Positions 16,749-26,089 of a stretch of 64,000 nucleotides of DNA are shown piece by piece. The notes under the pieces are model-generated. The model saw nothing but the letters and a program-made list of their open reading frames with translations. It did no database searches and had not been told where the DNA came from. The position numbers and the translations under genes are program-made. Numbering within the stretch: the first letter of the stretch is position 1; every line of letters begins with the position of its first letter. Source of the stretch: Natronosalvus hydrolyticus (GTDB lineage Archaea; Halobacteriota; Halobacteria; Halobacteriales; Natrialbaceae); assembly GCA_025517525.1 (NCBI GenBank), contig JAOPJZ010000002.1, positions 434,001 through 498,000 of the forward strand, given 5' to 3'.

Positions 16749-17115
16749 CGTCGACCTCTCTGGTTTCGTCGAGCACATCGAGTAATCGTTCGGCCCGGGG
16801 CGTCGCGCTGTAGTATCGCCACCGACCGTCTTTGCGGCGGGTGACCAGACCAGCGCCATACAGTCGCGAGAGGGCCTGGCTGATAGCTCCTTGCGTCACA
16901 CCGAGTGCTGGCTCGAGTTCACAGACACAGACGTCGTTTTCAGCCGCGGCCACAATTCGAAGGGCTTCGTACCGGGTATCGTTGCCTATTGCGGACAGCG
17001 CCCGAACATCGACGGCCAGTTCCCGTTCGGTCAGTGGCGACGAGACTGGCGTGCAACACGACGCCCCCTCGAGGTCGGATTGTATATCTGTTCGGTTCGA
17101 TTGATGAGTATCCAT
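16741..17115 (-). CDS. ArsR-family metalloregulator
   Basis: 124 residues from ATG 17115. It is a winged helix with the recognition region GVTQGAISQALSRLYGAGLV and wing RRKDGRWRYYSAT. The metal-site motif DVCVCEL (Cys63, Cys65) in the alpha-3 position is the classical ArsR arsenite or antimonite site. A CC pair near the N-terminus (Cys20-21) may contribute a third ligand. It is the first gene of a two-gene operon with ArsM and should derepress it when As(III) binds. The operator-like repeats at 17118-17147 lie immediately upstream of its start, so it is probably autoregulated. Confidence 0.92.
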   Translation of the reverse strand: MDTHQSNRTDIQSDLEGASCCTPVSSPLTERELAVDVRALSAIGNDTRYEALRIVAAAENDVCVCELEPALGVTQGAISQALSRLYGAGLVTRRKDGRWRYYSATPRAERLLDVLDETREVDDE

Positions 17116-17117
17116 TT

Positions 17118-17152
17118 TAGCAGTTGCTAATATTAGCATAGGCTAATATAAA
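17118..17152 (-). promoter_or_regulatory. ArsR operator and promoter region
   Basis: On the plus strand this reads TTAGCAGTTGCTAA, overlapping GCTAATATTAGC (17126-17137, a perfect 12-bp palindrome), then a further GGCTAAT half-site at 17141-17147. There are thus several alternating TTAGC and GCTAA half-sites within 30 bp. The minus-strand TATA-like TTTATATT (17145-17152) overlaps the last half-site. Binding of ArsR here would block the promoter and the near-leaderless start at 17115. The remaining DNA to 17437 contains nothing I can identify. Confidence 0.65.
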
Positions 17153-17437
17153 ACTGGCGGATAGACCGCAAAGCGCCTTGAGCCGGTGCACATCACTCGA
17201 GGAGTGGTGGATACTCACCAGAACGCTCGAGGATGCTGGACAGGCACCAAAGCGAGTAGTGCTGGACCGGCGGGGCGTTCGAACAATGTTGGACGCAGAG
17301 CGAAGGATGTGGCTCAATGGGTTGTCTACTACTCCGGAAAAGCCAAACAGTCAACCGATCGGAATCGAACGGCCAACGATCCGACAGCGACACAGTAATC
17401 GAATCCCTCTTGACATTCATTCCCTTCGACTCGAGTA

Positions 17438-18310
17438 ATGGACCCTGGGTTCGGATTCGCGATTACGGCCGCTTTCATATGGGGATTTTATATCTACCTG
17501 CTGAAACACTCGTTTTCGGGCTATCCACCCGCAGCGCTGACCGTCCTGATTAACGCGTTCGCGATGATATGGTACCTGCCAGTCGTGCTCACCAGAACCG
17601 ATTTCTCGAGCGGGTTCCTTTCGAGATTTGGGCTCAATGAACTGGGCATCGTCACGCTGACGTCGGTCATGACCGCCGCCGCGTTCGTCCTGTTTTTGCA
17701 GGCCATCGCCGAGGGAGACGTCTCCTACGTCACTCCAATCAACAAGATCGTTCCCATGTTCGTGCTCCCGCTCGAGATTCTGCTACTCGGCCAAATCTTG
17801 ACCCCGCTCGAGGTGCTCGGCGTCGTCGTCGCCACGTTCGCCGTTTACGTCGCCAATTACGATCCAGGCGGGTTGTTTCGGCCGTTCGTCAAGGCCGCCC
17901 GATCACGCCCGGCCCAGCTCGCCCTGCTGAGTGCCATGTGTTACGCCGCGAGCGACCTCGGGAAGCGAATCGCGCTCCAAGAACTCGCAATCCCGGAAAC
18001 ACTCTGGGTCCCACTATTGCTGTTCGGCGTGACCACCGTTTTGTTGCCGAGCGCGATACGCAATCCACCGTCGACGACTCGAGCCGACCTGCCGAAATTC
18101 GCCCTGGCTGGCGGGATCGTCGCCGCCGGCGAACACGTCACGACGCTCGCCTTCGCCGTCTTGCCCGCAAGCATTGCTTCACCGATCATCAACACCCAGG
18201 CGATCATCGCCGTCATCCTCGGCGGGGTCTTGCTGGGTGAACGCTACTTCCGAATCCGACTCGTCGCCGCAGTCCTTGCGGTAGTCGGCGTCACGCTAAT
18301 CGCGATCTGA
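17438..18310 (+). CDS. EamA / drug-metabolite transporter family permease
   Basis: 290 residues with about ten hydrophobic helices in two halves, the layout of the DMT superfamily. The N-terminal half begins MDPGFGFAITAAFIWGFYIYL. The second half includes AMCYAASDLGKRIAL and SIASPIINTQAIIAVILGGVLLGE, matching the family's conserved helix 9 region. It is an inner-membrane permease; the substrate (metabolite, amino acid or drug) cannot be predicted. It stands alone, with the ArsR-ArsM operon diverging upstream and a HalOD1 gene converging downstream. Confidence 0.88.
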   Translation: MDPGFGFAITAAFIWGFYIYLLKHSFSGYPPAALTVLINAFAMIWYLPVVLTRTDFSSGFLSRFGLNELGIVTLTSVMTAAAFVLFLQAIAEGDVSYVTPINKIVPMFVLPLEILLLGQILTPLEVLGVVVATFAVYVANYDPGGLFRPFVKAARSRPAQLALLSAMCYAASDLGKRIALQELAIPETLWVPLLLFGVTTVLLPSAIRNPPSTTRADLPKFALAGGIVAAGEHVTTLAFAVLPASIASPIINTQAIIAVILGGVLLGERYFRIRLVAAVLAVVGVTLIAI

Positions 18311-18385
18311 AACGGATGAGAACGGATCGCCGCCGACACGAATACCTATTCAACACGACTCGAGTGCAAGCCGGTAGGACCCTCG

Positions 18386-18997
18386 CTACCGAAGTTGATC
18401 GAGATCGATCGCTCCAGAACTGTCTACGGTCACTGTATACCCGTCGTATTCGAACGTCAGGTGTCCAGTCGTGTCCTGAAACACCGAATCCAGTGCTTCT
18501 GGGTCGAGGCTATAATACAACGGGGTCGATAACTCGAGTGGATCTATCCCCTTGTGATCAGCAACAGCCTGTATCACCTGCATACTGAGCGGGGTTTCGG
18601 GGGATGGCTGTCTCCTGGCTGAACGGTTCGTGCACGACCGCCGAGATAGGCTCGGGCCGCCGGACGAACTCGAGTGCGTCACGTCAGCAGCGTCAAACTG
18701 GGATTCCGTCGGCCGTGGTATCGCGAAGATACTGCCATCTCGTTCGACCGTTATAACGTACGCATCACACCTGAATGAGAGGGTGCGTGCAGTTCGAGTC
18801 GGTTGTTCCCCAAAGAGGGTGTCCAGTGCTTCGGGGTCGACGGCGTCGTAGAGCATAGGGGGCTGTGTATCACGATACAGCACTGAGAGCAGCCGACTCA
18901 GGGCACCACTCGGCGACTCGTCGTATCGTGTTCGATAGCCATCGGTCACGTGACCGGCGCTATCTACTTCACTATGGTCGGATAGATCATGGTCCAT
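18386..18997 (-). CDS. Double HalOD1-domain protein
   Basis: 203 residues from ATG 18997, which has an AGGTGAT ribosome-binding site 5 nt upstream. The C-terminal part (about 138-203) is a typical haloarchaeal output domain 1 (HalOD1): SMQVIQAVADHKGIDPLEL, YYSLDPEALDSVF, LTFEYDGYTVTVDSSGAI. An N-terminal, more diverged copy covers about 33-100 (LYDAVDPEALDTLFGE, LSFRCDAYVITVERDGSIFAI). A Ser/Arg-rich linker joins them. HalOD1 proteins are stand-alone or response-regulator outputs of unknown target. It lies next to the large PAS/GAF regulator on the same strand, 388 nt upstream of that gene's end being its own end, so no operon is evident. Confidence 0.8.
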   Translation of the reverse strand: MDHDLSDHSEVDSAGHVTDGYRTRYDESPSGALSRLLSVLYRDTQPPMLYDAVDPEALDTLFGEQPTRTARTLSFRCDAYVITVERDGSIFAIPRPTESQFDAADVTHSSSSGGPSLSRRSCTNRSARRQPSPETPLSMQVIQAVADHKGIDPLELSTPLYYSLDPEALDSVFQDTTGHLTFEYDGYTVTVDSSGAIDLDQLR

Positions 18998-19130
18998 GAA
19001 TATCACCTGGAGGGATATCTGTCCTAACCAGACACACTCACATAGAGATCATCACTAGCTACATGCATACTCGCTCAGGACCGAATACAAAATAGTCTAG
19101 TTCATCGCGGTACCTTCTCTGAACACCCGG

Positions 19131-22100
19131 TTACGACGGCGAAAGTATCATCGAGAGGATTTTCCGTTCCGCCGCGCGCAGATGATACTGGAACGTCGAC
19201 GGAGCGATGTCTTTGGTCGCTGCAAGTTCCTCGTTCGTACTCCGTCGTGGCCACTCATACCCACCACCGTAGTACGCCGATTGCAACGCCTCAAATTGTT
19301 TTTCCGTCAGTTCGTTTAGTAGCTGTTCACGGAACGTTTCACGCGTCCCGACAGGGACTTCCTTTTCGCGCCGGGCGACGAGTTCAGTCTGTGAATATGC
19401 ACGCTGAAGGTGTTCGATTATCGACCGAACGTCAACCGTCTGGATGAGCGCGATAGTACAGGTCGTCGTGGTTCCGTCACTCTCGAGTGACTGAATACGT
19501 CCATCACCCTGTACAATCGAGAACAACTGTGGCGTCGCAATGGTGAGGTAATAGAGGTGCATGCCGTCTTCGGCAAAGAGCTGTCGGCTTTCGGACACAG
19601 CCTCCAGTTCGGAGAGTTGGTCTGTGATCGCGTCGCCATCGAATTCCTGAATTTGGAGGAACACGCGAGCCGCGTCGCTTTCGGCATCGACAGTACCGAC
19701 AAATTCGACTGTTGCATTCAACTCCTGAGCGAGTCGATTCGTGAACAATCGTTCGTCGGTGATCGCGAGTTCAATCTCGGTGTGTTCGTTCGTCTGTAAC
19801 CCGTGCAATCGTTCGACGTTACCGAAGGCGTAACCGATCGTTTCACCCAGTTCCTCGAGGACCCGAACCTCCTCGTCGTCAAAGATTTCGTCCGCTTTCG
19901 CGTGTATAACGATGACACCGTCGGTACGCCCATTTTTCACAATCGGAATCGCCGCCACAGCACGGAATCCCTGATTCAACGCGTCTCGGCGATAGACCTC
20001 CCACTCGGGTTGCTCCAGAACTTGCTTGGCGATGACACTGTCGCCCGAACGAAACGCTCGATCGATCAGGTCAGCTAGCGGTGTTCCCGGGACTGTCTCC
20101 TCGAGATGGGCAATGTATTCGGAATCGACACCGCTCCAGGCCACTGGCTCGAACCCTTCACCGGCGGTGTCACGGGTACACAACCAGGCAAATGCGTACT
20201 CGTCAGCGCCGGACAGACCCTTACAGACACGTTCGCTGATCTGTGACCGTGATGCAGATCGGATGAGCGCCTGATTGATATCTCGAATCAGTTCGTTGAG
20301 CCGATTCAGTTGCTCGAGCGATTCGTTCTGTCGCCGTAGCTGTCTGTCACGTCTTCCGAGATCACGTTCCCGTTTGGCGTGGTCGAACGCCGCCGCCAGA
20401 TTCTCTTTCATCAGGTGTGCAAACTCACGTTGTGTCCGATCGAGTGACAACTCGTCAGCCGATCCGATCACGAACACGCCGTGATTTGCGACCGGAAGAA
20501 CCAGCGCAGTTTCGATCGAAAGAGTCTGTAATACGGTCCCTTCGGTTTCCTCGAGAAAGCGCGATTCTCCATCGGCGAAGGCTTCCCACAGGTCACTCCC
20601 GTTTGTATCTACGACAGGACGGTCAGACTGTGTCCCGTCGAGTGGCGTCGGCCCTGCGAGCGGAACGAGCGAGTTGCCGCCGTCGAATTCGAAAACCACT
20701 GCCTGTTCCAGATCGAGCAGGTCGTCAGTCGCCTCCACAGCAATTTCGGCAATCGTGTCCGTCTGGTCCGCTCGAGTCATCTCCCGTGTTCGCTCGTGCA
20801 GCGTCTTCAACATCACTTCGTATCGTCGTCGTTCGGTGATATCCCGGCCGACCCCAACGAGTCCATCGGTCGTCCCTTCAGAATCAGTCAACCTCGCGCC
20901 GGTGAACTCGTAGGGAATGCTGTCACCATCAGCGGTACATAACGCCGATTCGATGACCGCCGAACCCGTTTCCAATGTTTCACTGAAGGTAGACAGTATT
21001 CGTTCCTGTTCATTCGTCGGGACGAAATCCGCGACCGCCATCTCATCGATCTCATCATCAGAATACCCGGTGACAGACGAAAGCTTCGAGTTCCATCGAC
21101 GTATCTCTCCATCCCTGTCGAACACGTAAAACACGTCCTCGAGCGCATCGATGGCCTGGTCGATGAATACGCGCTCTTCCCGGAGTTCGTCGGTAATACG
21201 CTTTCGTTCGGTGATGTCCGTTATAAAACCCTCAATGGCTTCGATTTCTCCAGCCGATGAATAGATTCCCTGCCCCTTTTCCCAGACCCATTTCGTCTCT
21301 CCGTCCTTCGCCCTGATTCGGTAGGTGAGTTCGAACGATTCTCGCCGGTCGAGTGCCTCCTGGACCGTTTCCCACACCATATCTCGGTCAGCCTCGTGGA
21401 TAAGTTCCTTCCCGTACAGTCCCCTATTACTCGTCAGTTCCGTTGCGGTATACCCCGTCAAGGCCTCGACCTCTCCGCCCACTTTTTCCATCGGCCATCC
21501 TCGCTCGTTCGATCCTCGATACGCGATACCTGGGAGGTTGTCTACCAGCGTCTCGAGTTGTCGAAGATACTGCTTTCGCTCGTTGATATTCCGCCCCTCC
21601 GGGATGAGTAAGGTAACTTCCCCCTCGTCGTTCGTCACAGGTCGCACGGAGAAGTCAATAATGATCTCGCGATCAGCACCCTGTACCGTGATTTCGTCGC
21701 GGTACATCGTTCCATTTCTCGCCTGCTGTACCGCCGCTCGAGCAGCCCGTTGTGTCGCCTCGTTCCCCCTGAACCAGTAGGTCTCCCAGAGCGGCCGCTC
21801 GACGACCGCTTCTCGGTCGAGGCCACCGAACGACAGGGCCGCCTCGTTCGCTTCGATCAACGTCCCATCGGGTTCCATCAGCCCGACGAACGTGTAGGTG
21901 TTATTAAAAATGGCTTCGAAGCGTCGCTTTCGCTGTTTCGCCTCGGAAACATCCTGCACCGTACACACGTACCCGTCTTTGGTCTTGGTGATCGTTTTCG
22001 CTGCAACGAACGTCGTGCCATCTGCTCGGAGCCCGGTCGTCTCTCCCTGCCAGTCACCGTTCGCTTCGACAGTCGAGAGGATTGATTCGTGCGGTTCCTC

Positions 22101-22667
22101 GATATCGGCCTCCGGATACACCTGCCCCCAGGATTCGCCGATCATCGTTGCCGGCTCGTCTCGGAATAGGTCGGCGTAGGCATCGTTGACGTAGACGAAC
22201 TCGCCCGAATCATCGACGATGCTGATGCCCTCGTTGGCCGATTCGAGTGCATCGAGCAGGTACTGTTTCTCGCGTTGCTGACGCGATTGCACAACCGCTT
22301 CTTCGATGACGGCTGTGATCCTTTCAGGGGCCTCGAGGAGTCGATGTCTGGGAACACACTCGGAGACGTTAGCCGAAACGGCATCGCGAAGGAGTTGTTT
22401 ACTACCGTTCTTCGTATACAGAATAAACGGAACAGGTTGGTATTTGCGATGAATTTCTGTACATAGTTCGAGACCGTTCCGTTCGGAAAGATCGGCCGCC
22501 GAAAGGACGCAGTGAATGTCGCGTTCGGAGACGGCCGAAAGCCCTTCTTCGACGCTGCCCGCCGTTTCGACAGTGAGTGTCTCGTGTGCCTGCTCGAGGC
22601 TAGTCGAAACCCTACCGGCGAATTCGGTCTCCGTCTGGACATGTAAAACTCGGATAGGGTTACCCAT
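19131..22667 (-). CDS. Large Bat-type sensor-regulator (pseudo-receiver, PAS x4, GAF x2, HTH_10)
   Basis: 1178 residues from ATG 22667. The order is: receiver-like domain (1-125); PAS 1 (about 133-250); PAS 2 (about 265-385); PAS 3 (about 390-510); PAS 4 (about 515-640); a GAF domain (about 650-800); a second GAF (about 815-965); the bacterio-opsin-activator sensor region (about 975-1120); and a C-terminal HTH_10 (LTEKQFEALQSAYYGGGYEWPRRSTNEELAAT...). The receiver lacks the phospho-acceptor: the usual SDY after the third strand is SAA (Ala57), so phosphorylation there is unlikely. This is a cytoplasmic one-component regulator, probably sensing redox, light or small ligands. Its targets are unknown. 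Confidence 0.9.
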   Translation of the reverse strand: MGNPIRVLHVQTETEFAGRVSTSLEQAHETLTVETAGSVEEGLSAVSERDIHCVLSAADLSERNGLELCTEIHRKYQPVPFILYTKNGSKQLLRDAVSANVSECVPRHRLLEAPERITAVIEEAVVQSRQQREKQYLLDALESANEGISIVDDSGEFVYVNDAYADLFRDEPATMIGESWGQVYPEADIEEPHESILSTVEANGDWQGETTGLRADGTTFVAAKTITKTKDGYVCTVQDVSEAKQRKRRFEAIFNNTYTFVGLMEPDGTLIEANEAALSFGGLDREAVVERPLWETYWFRGNEATQRAARAAVQQARNGTMYRDEITVQGADREIIIDFSVRPVTNDEGEVTLLIPEGRNINERKQYLRQLETLVDNLPGIAYRGSNERGWPMEKVGGEVEALTGYTATELTSNRGLYGKELIHEADRDMVWETVQEALDRRESFELTYRIRAKDGETKWVWEKGQGIYSSAGEIEAIEGFITDITERKRITDELREERVFIDQAIDALEDVFYVFDRDGEIRRWNSKLSSVTGYSDDEIDEMAVADFVPTNEQERILSTFSETLETGSAVIESALCTADGDSIPYEFTGARLTDSEGTTDGLVGVGRDITERRRYEVMLKTLHERTREMTRADQTDTIAEIAVEATDDLLDLEQAVVFEFDGGNSLVPLAGPTPLDGTQSDRPVVDTNGSDLWEAFADGESRFLEETEGTVLQTLSIETALVLPVANHGVFVIGSADELSLDRTQREFAHLMKENLAAAFDHAKRERDLGRRDRQLRRQNESLEQLNRLNELIRDINQALIRSASRSQISERVCKGLSGADEYAFAWLCTRDTAGEGFEPVAWSGVDSEYIAHLEETVPGTPLADLIDRAFRSGDSVIAKQVLEQPEWEVYRRDALNQGFRAVAAIPIVKNGRTDGVIVIHAKADEIFDDEEVRVLEELGETIGYAFGNVERLHGLQTNEHTEIELAITDERLFTNRLAQELNATVEFVGTVDAESDAARVFLQIQEFDGDAITDQLSELEAVSESRQLFAEDGMHLYYLTIATPQLFSIVQGDGRIQSLESDGTTTTCTIALIQTVDVRSIIEHLQRAYSQTELVARREKEVPVGTRETFREQLLNELTEKQFEALQSAYYGGGYEWPRRSTNEELAATKDIAPSTFQYHLRAAERKILSMILSPS

Positions 22668-22764
22668 GAATCTAACAAACACACTCCCGTACATAATCGT
22701 TGACCCAAACTCGGAAGATCCTGTCCAAAACAACATTCATTCATGACGAAAGCGTTCCAGTAGC

Positions 22765-24090
22765 TTACTCCTCGAGGAGTCGCCCCTCACGGTCTTCATA
22801 TTTTGTCGCTACGTCAATTCTGAAATCCGCGAGAACGTCCCGTCCAAGCAACAGTGGATAGTTACTACCGGGCCGGTCTTCGACGGTGGCACTGATCGTC
22901 CGTTCGGTGCCGGCGATGCCGATAACGACGTCGACGACTGGCTGGCGTTTACCACCCCTGGAAACATCCTCTCCGCTTGCCTGTATTGGTCCAGCACCGA
23001 TTGCTGCCGCAAGTTGTAGGTCGATTCGCGTCCTCGCGCTGGTCGGGTCGGCGCGACCGATGACGGCTCGCGTGTCCGTCGTCCCGCTGACGACGACGCG
23101 CTCAGTCCGACCGACGACAGGTGATTCGAGGTCGATCGGTTCCACACGACTCGGTGCGCTCGAGGGAGTCGAATCGTCGAACGTCGCTGCCAGCGCGTTG
23201 ACCCGTTCGTGGTCGACCGACCCGCCGGCGCGCTCGATTGCGAGTTTCGCGATATACGGTGCCGGACTGCGCCCCGTCGCCGCGAACAGCCCCTTGAATC
23301 CCGCCGTGGGATTGACCTCGAGTACAACCCACCCGTCATGACCTTCGATAAGGTCGACGCCGGCACAGTCGAGACCGACGGCATCGGTTGCCTGGAGGGC
23401 TATCGACTCAACATCGTCGGGGAGTTCGCCAGTAACGTCTTCGACCTCGCCCCCGCGTGCGACGTTTGTCCGCCAGTCGTCGTCGGCCGCGTATCGATAC
23501 ATTGCCCCGATGACCGTGTCGTCGACGACGTAGACGCGCAGGTCTCTCGGCCGGTCACGGTCGGTACCGACGAGTGACTGGAGAAATGCCCGACGCCTGC
23601 CGACCGTTCCAGTGAGCAAATCGGTCTGCTGGACTTTCCAGGCCCCGCCGCCGTGCGTGCCGACGATAGTCTTGTACACGAACTGCTCACCGAACTCCGG
23701 ACGGATGCGAGAGACCGTCGTCGCCCCGAGTGGAAGCGCCGTTTCGGGAATCGGGACGCCTCGTTCGATCATCGCCGCGGCGGCACCGATTTTGTGTGAG
23801 GCAAGGGCAGCAGCGTCGGGATGGTTGACCACCGGCCGAAACCGGGCGATAGCATTCGCGATCCCGACAGCTTCGACGGGTTGTTTCGTCGTCGAGAGTA
23901 GCAGACGGTTGATAACGACGTCGACGTCCGGTTCCATGACGAACGCGTCCTCGAGAAAATGGAGTAAGACGTTGTGTTCGCGAAGCCAGACTGGCTCGTG
24001 ACCGAGGTTTTCGACAGCGTTGAGAATCGCCTTCGATTCTTTGCTGTCGTGAAAACTCAGGACACCAACACGAAGCGGGGGTTCGGACAT
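22765..24090 (-). CDS. RimK-type ATP-grasp ligase fused to a retropepsin-like (RimB/zinc-protease) domain
   Basis: 441 residues from ATG 24090. Residues 1 to about 290 form an ATP-grasp ligase: ASHKIGAAAAMIERGVPIPE, FVYKTIVGTHGGGAWK, DLRVYVVDD and the metal-binding VVLEVNPTAGFKG. From about residue 320 a second domain contains RTIDLQLAAAIG-like and YPLLLGRDVLADFRIDV segments, characteristic of the pfam05618 'ATP-dependent zinc protease' fold now regarded as retropepsin-like and often encoded beside RimK. RimK enzymes add glutamates to protein tails such as ribosomal S6. The fusion implies a ligase and a trimming protease in one chain. Substrate unknown. Confidence 0.87.
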   Translation of the reverse strand: MSEPPLRVGVLSFHDSKESKAILNAVENLGHEPVWLREHNVLLHFLEDAFVMEPDVDVVINRLLLSTTKQPVEAVGIANAIARFRPVVNHPDAAALASHKIGAAAAMIERGVPIPETALPLGATTVSRIRPEFGEQFVYKTIVGTHGGGAWKVQQTDLLTGTVGRRRAFLQSLVGTDRDRPRDLRVYVVDDTVIGAMYRYAADDDWRTNVARGGEVEDVTGELPDDVESIALQATDAVGLDCAGVDLIEGHDGWVVLEVNPTAGFKGLFAATGRSPAPYIAKLAIERAGGSVDHERVNALAATFDDSTPSSAPSRVEPIDLESPVVGRTERVVVSGTTDTRAVIGRADPTSARTRIDLQLAAAIGAGPIQASGEDVSRGGKRQPVVDVVIGIAGTERTISATVEDRPGSNYPLLLGRDVLADFRIDVATKYEDREGRLLEE

Positions 24091-24122
24091 GGCCTCCAAA
24101 ACCACGTACAGCGCATTTAAAG

Positions 24123-24716
24123 ATGAGCCTCGAAGGAAAACTGGCAATTCCCGACGGAGCAACCGGGCTGGTCCTGTTCGCCCACGGCAGCGGCAGCAGC
24201 CGTCACAGTCCCCGAAACAATTTCGTTGCCGAGGCTGTTCGTTCACGAGGCGAAGGCACTCCTGTTCGACCTGCTCACCAAAGCCGAAGACCAAACCCGC
24301 GAAACGCGGTTCGACATTCAGTTGTTGACCGACCGACTCGTCGGCGCAACGCGATGGTTCGCCGTCGCGAAGATAGCAAAGACCTGCACATCGTCTATTT
24401 CGGCTCGAGTACGGGCTCTGCAGCCGCCCTGCGTGGGGCAACCAGACCCGACACCGACATCAGCGCCGTCGTCTCTCGAGGGGGTCGGGTCGATATGGCA
24501 CACGAAGTTCTGGAAGAGGTAACCGCCCCAACGTTGTTCATCGTGGGTGGGAACGACCATCCCGTTCTCGAGTGGAATAGAGAGGCATACGATCATCTGA
24601 CAGGTGAGAAGTCACTCGAAATTATCCCCGATGCCTCACATCTCTTCGAGGAACCAGGCGCACTCGAGAGAGGCGCCGAACTCGCCAGCGAGTGGTTCGC
24701 GACGAAATTGGCCTGA
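24123..24716 (+). pseudogene. Dienelactone hydrolase / alpha-beta hydrolase with two compensating frameshifts
   Basis: The beginning (LVLFAHGSGSSRHSPRNNFVAEAV) and the end (IVYFGSSTGSAAALRGA, APTLFIVGGNDHPVLEWN, DASHLFEEPGAL) are typical of small haloarchaeal alpha-beta hydrolases. The middle is out of frame: the expected LLFDLLTKAEDQTRETRFDI and LLTDRLVGATRWFA are encoded in the frame one base later, about 24258-24365. One base appears lost near 24258 and one gained near 24365, so the open frame continues but carries about 35 nonsense, Arg-rich residues. The nucleophile serine (GSS) and late His (SHLF) are retained. A sequencing error is possible. It is divergent from the RimK gene (32-nt gap). 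Confidence 0.75.
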
Positions 24717-24781
24717 TCGAGCGCGAACCACATCCTCAAACAGGGGACAAAAGATACGGCTAACAGTGCACCTGGTCCTTT

Positions 24782-26089
24782 CTAGATGTCGTACTGTTCA
24801 CGAACGAGATGAGCGATATTTCGTTCTTCGAGCCGATCCATCGGCGCCAACATATCGAGTTGGACGACACCAGGAAGCCGTCCGATCTGGACGCCACCGG
24901 TGAAGGTACACCGTGCTCTGACTTCGCCCTCGGTCATGTCCAGCAGTGACCCTGCGCGCTCGAAGGCGTTGTCAGTCGCATCGTTGATCGTCCCACCCGA
25001 GCCGATCACCTGAATCGGGCCCATCTCTTCCTCGAGGTCGACACCGTGAGTTGCAGCGAGGTCTCGACCTGCCTGTCGTTCGTCGTCGCTGTAGGGTTTG
25101 CTGATGAACGGCAAATCCTCCTCGTTCGGAAGCAGTATCGGCCCCCCGATATCGAGTCCCTTGATCACCTCAACGTCCATTGTCACGGTCCCGCTGACGT
25201 CCGTCGTGTGCAACGACAGTTCGCCATCGCCCTGGTTGGCGTGAAGGTCACCGACGTAGACACCGCCACCGTCGACCTTGACTGGGCAGAGCAACGTGGC
25301 ACCGGCGCGCACCTCCGGAACGTCCATGTGCCCGTCAGTTCGTTCCTCGAGTTCGGCCTCATTCGAAAGTCCCCACTCGTGGTCGGCACCGATGAGGAAC
25401 TGACCGAAATCACCAGCGTTGTGGGAGTCCGGAAGCTCGATGGGCGGGGTCGTCCCCACGTTGCCGATGAACGGGCGGAGTCGCCCGAGCGTGCCAGGCA
25501 TCTCCGATGGCTCGTACAGGAGGATTGGATGTTGCCTCGAGTTCGGGGGAATATCCATCACAGATCGGGCGTCCGTCGCAAGTTCGTGAGCGCCATCGGC
25601 GTCCATCGTAAGGCCAACGGTTCGGTCGTCATCGAAGACGACGGTGTAGCCGTACTCGAAGCCGAACGCGGAGGCGTTCTCGCCGCATTCACGACAGCGA
25701 ATCGCATCTTCTCCAGTTCCTTCGACGATCGAGTCGGGCCATTCGGTGCCACAGCCGGGACACCGGTGGTCGACGAACGGGTCATCGCCGAACGCGCCCT
25801 CACGCTCGCGCATGGTGCCAGTGCTCGTCGCCATGCTCGTCACCTCGACGTCCCTGATTTGCAGGGCTATCGCGTCCCCGACTGCTGCGTTTTCGACGCG
25901 GATTGGTCGAGTGACCTCGTGACCGCCGCGGAACTCCGGCGTGATCATCGGTCCCCAGCACGCCGGTGGCGTGTACGTCTCTATCGTACCGCCGTCTGCG
26001 ACGGTCCCCGCCCAGTCCTGATTCGGGCCGACGAGGCCTAACGTATACTGGTCGACGGACAACCGTTGTTGAATTTCGTGTTGTGCCAT
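24782..26089 (-). CDS. Acetamidase/formamidase family amidohydrolase
   Basis: 435 residues, full length for the FmdA/AmdA family. Family segments are visible: GTVADGGTIETYTPPACWGPMI near the N-terminus, AVGDAIALQIRDVEV, TTPPIELPDSHNAGDFGQFLIG, VYVGDLHANQGDGELSLHTTD and DVEVIKGLDIGGP. A zinc ribbon-like insertion is present (CPGCGTEW ... CRECGE, about residues 109-137). The enzymes hydrolyse formamide or short amides to ammonia and an acid. No clear operon partner; the gene is convergent with the frameshifted hydrolase. It may help nitrogen acquisition, but regulation is not visible. Confidence 0.88.
   Translation of the reverse strand: MAQHEIQQRLSVDQYTLGLVGPNQDWAGTVADGGTIETYTPPACWGPMITPEFRGGHEVTRPIRVENAAVGDAIALQIRDVEVTSMATSTGTMREREGAFGDDPFVDHRCPGCGTEWPDSIVEGTGEDAIRCRECGENASAFGFEYGYTVVFDDDRTVGLTMDADGAHELATDARSVMDIPPNSRQHPILLYEPSEMPGTLGRLRPFIGNVGTTPPIELPDSHNAGDFGQFLIGADHEWGLSNEAELEERTDGHMDVPEVRAGATLLCPVKVDGGGVYVGDLHANQGDGELSLHTTDVSGTVTMDVEVIKGLDIGGPILLPNEEDLPFISKPYSDDERQAGRDLAATHGVDLEEEMGPIQVIGSGGTINDATDNAFERAGSLLDMTEGEVRARCTFTGGVQIGRLPGVVQLDMLAPMDRLEERNIAHLVREQYDI

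Noticed and set aside
17178..17438. An 86-residue frame that ends in TAATG at the start of the EamA gene
   Set aside because: The stop/start overlap is suggestive, but the translation has no acidic haloarchaeal character, no ATG start and no pattern that I recognise.
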